A stretch of 64,000 nt of DNA from contig DAOSEC010000006.1 in NCBI GenBank assembly GCA_035362935.1, positions 17,555 to 81,554 of the forward strand, in the 5' to 3' direction. Numbering within the stretch: the first letter of the stretch is position 1; each line of letters starts with the position of its first letter. The DNA is from DAOSEC01 sp035362935 (lineage in GTDB: Bacteria; Bacillota_I; Bacilli_A; ML615J-28; CAG-313). Below are positions 55,519-63,398 of this stretch, one piece after another. The notes under the pieces are model-generated. The model saw nothing but the letters and a program-made list of their open reading frames with translations. It ran no database searches and had not been told where the DNA came from. The position numbers and the translations under genes were made by a program.

Positions 55519-56190
55519 ATGAAAAAGAGTATTCAAACTGTAGTAATTTTAAGTATTTTACTAATTTTGGGAGGGTGTGCATTTACACAAGAAGAACAAG
55601 ACTTTTTCAATGAGTATGGAAAAGGAAAGGCTTTTATGCAAACAAGTGCAGGAGAAATGATATCTCCAGCGACTCCAAATAACATTCAGTATTATATAGA
55701 GCCAGATACTCTACAGAAGTATCATCAAGTATTTAGCCATGCTATAGATAAGTTTAATGCAATTAATGGAATAAATGTAACAATAACATCCAATAGTAGT
55801 TCGCTTTTTAGAGTTAATAACTCATCCGGAGGTACAGGCGGAGGTACTTGTGGTAATCCTTTCACTTGTAATCCTGATTTAATTTATCTACGTAATCACA
55901 ATGAAAGTTTAGTTGCTGCTAATTTGATAACTATCCATTCGAGTAATCCGACCATCATACATTCATCAACGATTACTTTTTATGCTCAACAGACCAATAA
56001 TTTAAATGATAACGAGCTCAAATATATTGCATTACACGAGTTAGGCCATACATTTGGTTTAATCGATAGGGAACACGCAAGATTTAGAAATATAAGCATC
56101 ATGTATTATATTACTGATTTATCAACTACATTCACTGATGAATTATATACTTTTGATAAAGCAAATCTAGAGTGGCGATATGGACAATAA
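55519..56190 (+). CDS. Lipoprotein with metzincin-type zinc protease motif
   Basis: A 223-residue exported lipoprotein. The signal peptide ends in lipobox LGGC with Cys20. The catalytic motif HELGHTFGLID (His173, Glu174, His177, Gly180, Asp183) has the metzincin form HExxHxxGxxD, as in snapalysin-type enzymes where Asp is the third zinc ligand. A Met in SIMYY (Met195) fits the Met-turn. Cys111 and Cys117 may form a disulfide. The length suits a compact protease domain. The gene overlaps the ATPase-permease gene by 11 bases. Function is inferred: it may process or degrade an extracellular peptide handled by the transporter. Confidence 0.82.
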   Translation: MKKSIQTVVILSILLILGGCAFTQEEQDFFNEYGKGKAFMQTSAGEMISPATPNNIQYYIEPDTLQKYHQVFSHAIDKFNAINGINVTITSNSSSLFRVNNSSGGTGGGTCGNPFTCNPDLIYLRNHNESLVAANLITIHSSNPTIIHSSTITFYAQQTNNLNDNELKYIALHELGHTFGLIDREHARFRNISIMYYITDLSTTFTDELYTFDKANLEWRYGQ

Positions 56191-58750
56191 CAATCAACTA
56201 TTGATTAATAATCTTTCAAAAATATACGAAAACGCACAAAAGAAAAAAACCACCGCCCTTTCCCAAGTTAATTTGATGTTTGATTCTACAGGTTTGGTGT
56301 GTTTGCTTGGTCATAACGGAAGTGGGAAGACAACATTATTGAATCTATTATCTTCATTCGATAAACCATCTGCTGGAATTATTGTTTTTGATGGATGCTA
56401 TCTAAATCACTTAAAACCAGAACAATATGATGCATATCGATCGAAATGTATTGGTTTCATTGCTCAAGAGCACCAACTATTGTCAAATTTTACGGTCTAT
56501 CAAAACATTGAACTACCTTTATTGTCACTGATTGTTAACAAAGCAGAACGAGAAAACAAAGTTCATAGTGTAATGGAACAATTTAACATTATTGATCTTG
56601 CGAACAAAAAAGTTAGTGAGTTAAGCAAAGGACAAGTACAGAAAGTAACTATCGCAAGAGCGGTTGTTAAGAATCCTCAAATTTTATTGTGTGATGAACC
56701 AACAGGTAACCTAGATGAACAATCAATGCTTGAAATGGTAACATATCTAAAAAAAGAAGCTCAGAACAAACTTGTAATATTAGTTACGCACAATAGTACA
56801 ATTGCCAATCAATACGCAGATCGCATCATAGAGTTGCATCAAGGAAAAATTATACGAGATGAACAGATAAATGAGACCAACAAAATGTTATTTTACATGC
56901 CACCAAAAAGTAAGGTGAAGATTAGCACTCAAATTCATGTGATCCGAAAAATAAAGGATTTATTCCAACCTAGATTACTCCCCATGATGATGTTTATTGT
57001 AACCACCATGTTATTTTTTGTTTTGAGTATGAGTTTACTTGGAATGTCCAAGTACGATAAAAAAGTTGCATTGGTTCAAACAATTGAAAATGCAGAACAG
57101 TATATCATACCCGTCACATATAGTCATCACAAGTCAACCTGGATTAATGGATTACTTTTTTCGTATGGATTATATAATATTAATACTGATATGTTTATCA
57201 ATTATGGTGATGAGTACATCAATACAGTAATAAACGATGTATCGAGCATAATGAATCATGAATATCCAGTATATCCATCATATTTTTTTTCGAAGAACCT
57301 AAAGGATTTTTTTGAAGTATCCGAAGACACCCACATCCTAAATCAATTTGATCCCTATTATTCATCGCATTTTCAAGCCATAACTGTAGTGAATGATTTT
57401 GAAACGTTTCATCAGCCGCTAAGATATGGATCATATCCATCAGATGATAATGACGTTATCATCTATGATTATATGGCACAAATGATGATAGATTTAAAGT
57501 ACGTTAACAACACAAATCAAATATCTGATCTCGTTAATTATGAGCTAATTGATTTAGATACCGGACTAAAGCTAAAAATAAGTGGTATATTGAAGTCAAA
57601 ATTTTATTTATACGAATCAATTACTTGGATTAATTCTAATTTATGGACAAAACCACAATATCCTTTTGAAGAACGATATCTTAATTCGTTACAAGTAATA
57701 TTTTGTAAACCAGAACTGTTAGTCCAAGTTCAAGCACAAGATGACTATCTATCCATTCATCAAACTCAGTTTTGGAACAACGAAAGCAATGAGTCAAGTT
57801 TATTGTCTCACCGAAAAGTTCTCATCATAAATCAAACAGAACATATTAACCTTTTGAAGTTTAATAACAGTAGTGAAAGAGGTATACTGTTATCGAAACA
57901 TCAGTATGCAAACATGGTTAATCAGGATGTAGATCAAGTAAACATCGACTCAATTGATTTAGAACAGTTTGATATACAACTTTCAAGATTTCGAAATATT
58001 TATACAAACCAAAAAATGATGTTATCAGGATCCACTTTTCAAGTGATTGGTGTATACGATAGCGATTCTGATGATGAGAATGTGTTGTTGTTGTATGATG
58101 TAAACATTGAACAAAATATGGGATTGTTATGGATTGGCACTAGACCAAAGATGGCGTATATCTCATTAGGACCAGATTGGAACAAGAACAAAGAGATACT
58201 AGAATTATTTTTACCACCAGAAACATATACCTTATCGTTTTATGTTGATAATCCAACATATTTTAGTTATCAGTACATGGAAGACACCCCATTTATGTTT
58301 CTAATCAATGGAGTCAACAAATCGATTCAACAGATGAGCAGATTTGGACTCATATTCTTATCGATTGTTTTGGTGATAGTGGGGTTCATAACAGTATTTT
58401 TTATTGATAGACTTATCAAAAAGAACCAATATCAATTAGGAGTTCTTACGTCGTTAGGATCTCCAATGAAATATAATATGATCTTAATACTTTCATATCT
58501 AGTAATTAATCTTATGGTTGTATCATTATTATCCATCGTTCCTTCAATCATACTCGTCTCATATTTGAATGAAGTTGTATCTTCAGATTTACCATTTCCT
58601 CTTGTCTTTTTTCAACTCAAACTTATTGATTTTCTCATAATACTACCAATTATTGCTGGATTTTCAGTCGTTACAGCGATATACCTTTATTTTAAAACAC
58701 AAAGTAAAAAGCCCATTCAGTTAATGAAGTCAATCGAACAATCATACTAA
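56180..58750 (+). CDS. Fused ABC ATPase-permease with MacB/FtsX-like topology
   Basis: An 856-residue protein starting inside the previous gene. Residues 1-225 are the ATPase: Walker A GHNGSGKTT (Lys50), signature ELSKGQVQKV, Walker B ILLCDEPTGNLD and the LVTHNS switch. The permease follows: helix 1 at about 268-293, a large extracytoplasmic domain to about 715, then three helices near 720-850 with a SLGSPMKYNMILIL coupling-type segment. This is the type VII (MacB/FtsX, bacteriocin-associated DUF1430-like) arrangement with ATPase at the N-terminus. Its overlap with a secreted protease suggests a two-gene export or mechanotransmission unit. The substrate is unknown. Confidence 0.88.
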   Translation: MDNNNQLLINNLSKIYENAQKKKTTALSQVNLMFDSTGLVCLLGHNGSGKTTLLNLLSSFDKPSAGIIVFDGCYLNHLKPEQYDAYRSKCIGFIAQEHQLLSNFTVYQNIELPLLSLIVNKAERENKVHSVMEQFNIIDLANKKVSELSKGQVQKVTIARAVVKNPQILLCDEPTGNLDEQSMLEMVTYLKKEAQNKLVILVTHNSTIANQYADRIIELHQGKIIRDEQINETNKMLFYMPPKSKVKISTQIHVIRKIKDLFQPRLLPMMMFIVTTMLFFVLSMSLLGMSKYDKKVALVQTIENAEQYIIPVTYSHHKSTWINGLLFSYGLYNINTDMFINYGDEYINTVINDVSSIMNHEYPVYPSYFFSKNLKDFFEVSEDTHILNQFDPYYSSHFQAITVVNDFETFHQPLRYGSYPSDDNDVIIYDYMAQMMIDLKYVNNTNQISDLVNYELIDLDTGLKLKISGILKSKFYLYESITWINSNLWTKPQYPFEERYLNSLQVIFCKPELLVQVQAQDDYLSIHQTQFWNNESNESSLLSHRKVLIINQTEHINLLKFNNSSERGILLSKHQYANMVNQDVDQVNIDSIDLEQFDIQLSRFRNIYTNQKMMLSGSTFQVIGVYDSDSDDENVLLLYDVNIEQNMGLLWIGTRPKMAYISLGPDWNKNKEILELFLPPETYTLSFYVDNPTYFSYQYMEDTPFMFLINGVNKSIQQMSRFGLIFLSIVLVIVGFITVFFIDRLIKKNQYQLGVLTSLGSPMKYNMILILSYLVINLMVVSLLSIVPSIILVSYLNEVVSSDLPFPLVFFQLKLIDFLIILPIIAGFSVVTAIYLYFKTQSKKPIQLMKSIEQSY

Positions 58751-58757
58751 AAAAGGT

Positions 58758-58885
58758 CCTGTAACGAAGATGGGGGTTTTTGAAAAACCACCTGTAGATT
58801 AGGTGGGGGTTTCATTGCCTGTAACTTTATTGGGGGTGACCCCCATCTTGGTTACAGGTAGTACTAAACCCCCATCCAAGTTACA
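58758..58885. repeat. Five-copy terminal-repeat-like cluster (three direct, two inverted)
   Basis: Copies of a roughly 20-base unit CCTGTAAC..AGATGGGGGTTT lie at 58758-58780, 58791-58812 and 58818-58837 (plus orientation), and at 58839-58858 and 58866-58885 (reverse). Spacings are 33 and 27 bases on the left and 27 on the right. Outermost ends read TGTAAC...GTTACA. The centre is the palindrome GGGGGTGACCCCC. This layout resembles the multiple terminal repeats of IS21-family elements (TG...CA ends, three left and two right repeats) with no transposase genes between them. Confidence 0.65.
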
Positions 58886-58896
58886 TATTCCTAAAA

Positions 58897-58947
58897 AAAG
58901 AAGAATCCGAATCTGCTTATATAGCATGATATAGGGTTCTTTTTCTT
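58897..58947 (+). terminator. Terminator downstream of the repeat cluster
   Basis: An AAGAAGAATCC/GGGTTCTTTTT stem of about 11 bp (two wobble pairs) and T-rich 3' side. It is probably the original terminator of the ABC gene, now separated from it by the repeat cluster. Confidence 0.6.
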
Positions 58948-59065
58948 GTTGAAATGATCTACAGACAAATATTAATATAAAGATAGATAAGTTATCGTTA
59001 AAGATTGTATGGTACAAAGAACGATATAAACCAAAGATTGACATGAAGATTGGCAGCAAAATTAC

Positions 59066-59094
59066 TTGACATTTTAGGTTATTTCGTGTATCAT
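59066..59094 (+). promoter_or_regulatory. Promoter of rplM-rpsI
   Basis: TTGACA (59066-59071), 17-bp spacer and TATCAT (59089-59094). It gives a leader of about 110 bases before rplM, which could hold an L13-type autoregulatory structure; I cannot confirm the consensus. The stretch 58948-59065 shows nothing further. Confidence 0.7.
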
Positions 59095-59211
59095 TACTTT
59101 CGGTACATTTCCCAACCCACAACAGGATATGCCCCTCTTAATTTAGACATTCGTTTCCTCGATGAGTGTAGAAATTAAAATATGAAACATATTTTTGGAG
59201 GAAAGATTATA

Positions 59212-59649
59212 ATGAGCAAAACATTTATGCAAAGAAAAGAAGATGTTGTTCGTAATTGGTATGTTGTAGATGCAACTGATCTCGTATTAGGGCGTTTATC
59301 AACAGAAGTAGCAACAGTCTTAAAAGGAAAACAAAAACCAACATTCACACCACATGTTGATGGTGGAGATTATGTTGTTGTTATCAATGCTGAGAAAGTA
59401 GCATTGACAGGAAACAAGCTTGAAGGAAAAATGTATTACCGTCATTCAGGACATTATGGTGGTTTAAAAACAAAACCAGCAAAAGAAATGATTGAAAAAT
59501 TTCCTGATCGAGTAATTGAATTAGCAGTTAAAGGTATGTTGCCAAAAGGTACATTAGGAGCAAACATGTTGAGAAGATTATATGTATATGCTGGTAATGA
59601 ACACCCTCATGCAGCACAAAAACCTGCAACACTAGAGATTAAAGGGTAA
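59212..59649 (+). CDS. rplM: 50S ribosomal protein L13
   Basis: 145 residues, the normal L13 length, starting at ATG 59212 with TTGGAGG 8-10 bases upstream. Signatures are NWYVVDATDLVLGRLSTEVATVLKGK, GDYVVVINAEKVALTGNK, and GMLPKGTLGANMLRRLYVYAGNEHPHAAQKP. It binds 23S rRNA early in large-subunit assembly. It is followed 14 bases later by rpsI in the usual pair. Confidence 0.98.
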   Translation: MSKTFMQRKEDVVRNWYVVDATDLVLGRLSTEVATVLKGKQKPTFTPHVDGGDYVVVINAEKVALTGNKLEGKMYYRHSGHYGGLKTKPAKEMIEKFPDRVIELAVKGMLPKGTLGANMLRRLYVYAGNEHPHAAQKPATLEIKG

Positions 59650-59663
59650 GGAGGAGGAAAGTT

Positions 59664-60056
59664 ATGGCATTAGTACAATATATCGCAACAGGACGTAGAA
59701 AAAGTTCAGTAGCTCGCGTACGCTTAGTACCAGGTACAGGAAAGTTCACAATCAATGATCGTAATTTCGTTGAATACATTCCTTCTGCAGCAACTCGTTT
59801 AGACGTGTTACAACCTTTAAACTTAACCGGAACCACAACTTCATATGATATTTTTGTGAATGTTTACGGTGGAGGAATCTCAGGACAAGCTGGAGCAATC
59901 CGTCATGGTATTACAAGAGCATTACTTGAAGTAAGTAATGATTTCCGTAGTGTTCTAAAAAAAGCAGGCCTTGTTACACGTGACCCTCGTGCAAAAGAAC
60001 GTAAAAAATATGGTCTTAAAAAAGCACGTCGTGCACCACAATTCTCAAAACGTTAA
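59664..60056 (+). CDS. rpsI: 30S ribosomal protein S9
   Basis: 130 residues, normal length. YIATGRRKSSVARVRLVPGTGKFTIN, YGGGISGQAGAIRHGITRALLE and the basic C-terminus KARRAPQFSKR, whose last arginine contacts P-site tRNA, are all present. The ribosome binding site GGAGGAGG precedes ATG 59664. Confidence 0.98.
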   Translation: MALVQYIATGRRKSSVARVRLVPGTGKFTINDRNFVEYIPSAATRLDVLQPLNLTGTTTSYDIFVNVYGGGISGQAGAIRHGITRALLEVSNDFRSVLKKAGLVTRDPRAKERKKYGLKKARRAPQFSKR

Positions 60057-60065
60057 TTTGTTTTC

Positions 60066-60092
60066 AAGCAGGCCTTTATGGCTTGCTTTTTC
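60066..60092 (+). terminator. Rho-independent terminator
   Basis: AAGCAGGCC/GGCTTGCTT with one mismatch, followed by TTTT, after rpsI. Confidence 0.85.
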
Positions 60093-60124
60093 ATTCATAT
60101 TATGAAAATTAAAGGAGAAAAATT

Positions 60125-61555
60125 ATGAGTGTTCGAGTTCGATACGCCCCTAGCCCAACTGGGTTTTTACACATAGGTAATGCAAGAACCGCATTATTTA
60201 ATTATTTATTTGCGAAAAAATACGATGGTAAATTTATCATTCGTATTGAGGATACCGACATTGCACGTAATGTGGAAGGTGGAGAAGAAAGTCAACTAAA
60301 CTATTTAAAATGGCTAGGTGTAGACTGGGATGAATCCATTGATGTTGGTGGTGCATATGGACCGTATCGACAACTGGAACGTTTAGATACATATCAACAC
60401 TATGCAAACATATTGCTTGAAAAAGGACTAGCATACAAGTGCTACTGTACACCTGAAGAATTATCTGAATCTCGTGATGATTTGATGGATGAAGGAGTAA
60501 GCAATATTCACTATAACAAACGATGCTTACATGCATCAAAGGAAGAACTTGCTGAGTTAGAAAAACGTGGCAACTATTCCATACGTTTTAAAGTTCCAGA
60601 AAATGTCACTTATCAGTTTAATGATATTGTGCGAGGAGAACTCAAATTTGAATCTCACGATATTGGTGATTGGGTCATTGTGAAGGCAAATGGAATTCCA
60701 ACGTATAATTTTGCTGTTGTGATTGATGATTATTTGATGAAAATAACACATGTTCTTCGTGGAGAAGAACACGTAACCAATACACCAAAACAATTAATGA
60801 TTTTTGATGCTTTTGGGTGGGAAGCTCCAACGTTTTGTCATATGACTTTGATTGTGAATCAAAATCGCAAAAAATTATCAAAACGTGATAAGTCAATTAC
60901 ACAATATATTCATCAATATGCTGAGATGGGTTATTTGCCAGAAGCAATGTTTAACTTCATTGGATTGCTTGGGTTTTCCCCTAAGGGAGAAGAAGAAATT
61001 CTATCGAAAGAACAATTTATTGAAGCGTTTGATAAAAATCGTTTATCAAAATCTCCAGCTACCTTTGATCCAGATAAATTAAAATTCATCAATAAAACAT
61101 ACATGAAGCAACTAAATGATGAAGCATTCAAAGCACTTGTAGTTCCATTTTTGGAACAAGCAAACATCAAAGGGACTGATGATTGGATGAATAAATTATG
61201 TTCTGTTTTTCGTGACCGAATCGCATATGGTGCAGAAATCGTAACTCAGTATCATGAGTTTTTCCGTGATGAATTTACATTAGGAGACGAAGAAAAAGAG
61301 TTCTTAGCCCAAGAAGGAGTTTCAAGTACGTTAAAAACAGTATATGAAGTGTTTAGCCAAATTCAAGATTGGAACGATGAAGCAATCGCTGTTGCAATCA
61401 AAGAGGCAGGGAAGTCAGCTAACGTCAAAGGAAAGTTGTTATTTATGCCTTGTCGTATCGCAACAACTGGTGAAATGCATGGTCCAGATCTTCCAAAATC
61501 ATTAATGATCTTAGGAAAAGAAAAAACACTTTCGAGAATTAAAAGTTTAATATAA
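60125..61555 (+). CDS. gltX: Glutamyl-tRNA synthetase
   Basis: A 476-residue class I synthetase. The APSPTGFLHIGNARTALFNYLFAK segment carries the HIGH box (HIGN), and KLSKRDKSITQY is the KMSKS box. A Cys-rich CYCTPEELSE..CL segment is in the connective region. A full C-terminal anticodon-binding helical domain is present. In this type of bacterium it usually also charges tRNA-Gln for later amidation. It is the first of a tRNA-synthetase block; gltX, cysE and cysS are adjacent in Bacillus, but cysE is missing here. Confidence 0.97.
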   Translation: MSVRVRYAPSPTGFLHIGNARTALFNYLFAKKYDGKFIIRIEDTDIARNVEGGEESQLNYLKWLGVDWDESIDVGGAYGPYRQLERLDTYQHYANILLEKGLAYKCYCTPEELSESRDDLMDEGVSNIHYNKRCLHASKEELAELEKRGNYSIRFKVPENVTYQFNDIVRGELKFESHDIGDWVIVKANGIPTYNFAVVIDDYLMKITHVLRGEEHVTNTPKQLMIFDAFGWEAPTFCHMTLIVNQNRKKLSKRDKSITQYIHQYAEMGYLPEAMFNFIGLLGFSPKGEEEILSKEQFIEAFDKNRLSKSPATFDPDKLKFINKTYMKQLNDEAFKALVVPFLEQANIKGTDDWMNKLCSVFRDRIAYGAEIVTQYHEFFRDEFTLGDEEKEFLAQEGVSSTLKTVYEVFSQIQDWNDEAIAVAIKEAGKSANVKGKLLFMPCRIATTGEMHGPDLPKSLMILGKEKTLSRIKSLI

Positions 61556-61562
61556 TACTTTC

Positions 61563-61595
61563 GTCCTCAAATGTTAGAAATTTGAGGACTTTTTC
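61563..61595 (+). terminator. Rho-independent terminator
   Basis: A GTCCTCAAAT/ATTTGAGGAC stem followed by T5, after gltX. Confidence 0.92.
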
Positions 61596-61629
61596 AAAAA
61601 AGAAAAACATTCAAACACAAAGAAAAATA

Positions 61630-61638
61630 TGGTATAAT
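61630..61638 (+). promoter_or_regulatory. Extended -10 promoter of cysS operon (TGGTATAAT)
   Basis: An extended -10 lies 32 bases upstream of the cysS ATG. Confidence 0.6.
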
Positions 61639-61670
61639 AATACTAGAGTAAAATGAAAGGTGATATCAAT

Positions 61671-63011
61671 ATGGAAATTAAACTTTATAACACACTTACA
61701 AAAAAAATAGAAGTCTTTGTTCCAATCAAGGAAAATGAAGTTTCTATGTATGTGTGCGGACCTACTGTATATAACTATATCCACATTGGTAATGCAAGAC
61801 CGGTGATCTTTTTCGATGTGGTACGTCGATTTTTTGAGCATATTGGATATCATGTTACTTATATTTCTAACTTTACGGATATTGATGATAAAATCATAGA
61901 TACAGCCAAGAAAGAAAACATTAGCGAAGAAGAAGTCGCAGAAAAATATATCAAAGCGTTTCTTGACTCTTTTCATAAGTTAGGATGTATTCCAAATGAA
62001 AAAAATCCAAAAGTAACCGAAAACATCGAATCAATTATTGCATTTATTGAAACACTCATTAACCAAGGTGCTGCTTATGTTGCTGGTGGAGATGTGTATT
62101 TTCGCGTTTCTAAAGTTGAGGATTATGGAATCTTGAGTGGTCAAACGATGGAAAATTTAGAAGATGGTGCTCGAATTGTTGTAAACAGTTTGAAAGAAGA
62201 CCCAAAAGATTTTACACTATGGAAACAAACTAGTGAAGGAAAATCATGGAAGAGTCCATGGTCAAACGGCAGACCAGGGTGGCATACCGAATGTGTTGTC
62301 ATGGTAGAAGATTATTACAAAAACAAAATTGACATACATGGTGGTGGAACCGATTTGCGTTTTCCTCATCATGAAAATGAGATTGCACAGTCACAATGTG
62401 TGTTTGAACATAAACTAGCAAATTACTGGATGCATAATAACCGCATTGACATGGCTGGTGAAAAGATGAGTAAATCTTTAGGGAATGTCATTTGGTTAAA
62501 AGATGTATTAGAACGCGTAAATCCGAAAGCATTTCGGTTCTTTGTTGTCATGAATCATTATCGACAATTAATACTTTATAAAGAAGAACTATTACAACAA
62601 GCTATAGCAGAATATGAAAAAATTGAAAGAGTCTATGTCACACTATCAAGAAAAATTGAATTAGAAGGTTCTATTCAAGAAACGAACGAAAAAACTTCAT
62701 TTGTTGATGAGTTCAATGCTGAAATGGCAAATGACTTTAATACAGCAAATGCAGTTACAGTATTGTATAATTTGATGAAAGAAGTGAATAAGCAATTAAG
62801 AAGTAATCCAGTAGATGTATCAATGTTACAAAAACTGCGTAATAGTATGCGATACATGTTAGAAGTATTTGGTGTTGAAGTTGCATTAGAGCCACTTTCC
62901 AAAGAAGATATTGAACTTGTAAGAAAGTGGAATGTTGCTAGAGCAAATAAGGATTTTACACAAGCCGATGAACTCCGTGCTGTTATTTCACAAAAAGGAA
63001 TTTTATTATAA
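61671..63011 (+). CDS. cysS: Cysteinyl-tRNA synthetase
   Basis: A 446-residue class I synthetase. ATG 61671 has AAAGGTGAT eight bases upstream; the in-frame ATG at 61653 is itself part of that site. MYVCGPTVYNYIHIGNARP (zinc Cys and HIGH box), PGWHTECVVM, HGGGTDLRFPHHENEIAQSQ (zinc His/Glu) and GEKMSKSLGN (KMSKS) are intact. Its stop overlaps the start of mrnC by one base, the same order as Bacillus cysS-mrnC-rlmB. Confidence 0.97.
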   Translation: MEIKLYNTLTKKIEVFVPIKENEVSMYVCGPTVYNYIHIGNARPVIFFDVVRRFFEHIGYHVTYISNFTDIDDKIIDTAKKENISEEEVAEKYIKAFLDSFHKLGCIPNEKNPKVTENIESIIAFIETLINQGAAYVAGGDVYFRVSKVEDYGILSGQTMENLEDGARIVVNSLKEDPKDFTLWKQTSEGKSWKSPWSNGRPGWHTECVVMVEDYYKNKIDIHGGGTDLRFPHHENEIAQSQCVFEHKLANYWMHNNRIDMAGEKMSKSLGNVIWLKDVLERVNPKAFRFFVVMNHYRQLILYKEELLQQAIAEYEKIERVYVTLSRKIELEGSIQETNEKTSFVDEFNAEMANDFNTANAVTVLYNLMKEVNKQLRSNPVDVSMLQKLRNSMRYMLEVFGVEVALEPLSKEDIELVRKWNVARANKDFTQADELRAVISQKGILL

Positions 63012-63397
63012 TGATGAATTATGAACTATTAAATGGAAATAACCTTGCATATATTGGAGATGCTTATTATGAATTATTCATTCGTAAGTATTTACTTGAT
63101 CAAGGACTTACAAAAAGCAACGATTTGAGAAAAGCAAGCATCAAATATGTCAGTGCAGAAGCTCATGTAAAAATTGTTGCTAAAATTTATGATTCATTAA
63201 CCGATAAAGAAAAAGATATCTTTAAACGCGGGAGAAACAATTCAAGTGTATTAAAATCAAAATCTGCCAAAACATTTCCCCATCAACAATCGAGTGGACT
63301 TGAAGCTGTTTTGGGATATTTATACTTGATGAATCAGACGGAACGATTAAATGAATTATTCCAAAAAGCAATTATGATTGTGAACGAAGGTGAGTAG
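63011..63397 (+). CDS. mrnC: Mini-ribonuclease III
   Basis: A 128-residue RNase III catalytic domain without a dsRNA-binding domain. ALAYIGDAYYELFIR-type signature (LAYIGDAYYELFIRKYLL) carries the metal Asp, and EAVLGYLYL the second acidic site. It matures 23S rRNA ends in Firmicutes. The start at 63011 overlaps the cysS stop; ATG 63014 is equally possible. rlmB follows directly. Confidence 0.95.
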   Translation: MMNYELLNGNNLAYIGDAYYELFIRKYLLDQGLTKSNDLRKASIKYVSAEAHVKIVAKIYDSLTDKEKDIFKRGRNNSSVLKSKSAKTFPHQQSSGLEAVLGYLYLMNQTERLNELFQKAIMIVNEGE

Positions 63398-63398
63398 T

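Noticed and set aside
58758..58885. Tandem Rho-independent terminators as an explanation of the GGGGG/CCCCC repeats
   Set aside because: Repeat units include a conserved TGTAAC part outside any stem and keep 27-base spacing in both orientations, which terminators do not need.
58799..59122. Minus-strand open frame of 107 codons after the ABC gene
   Set aside because: It reads through the inverted repeat cluster and the rplM promoter, and has no ribosome binding site or family resemblance.
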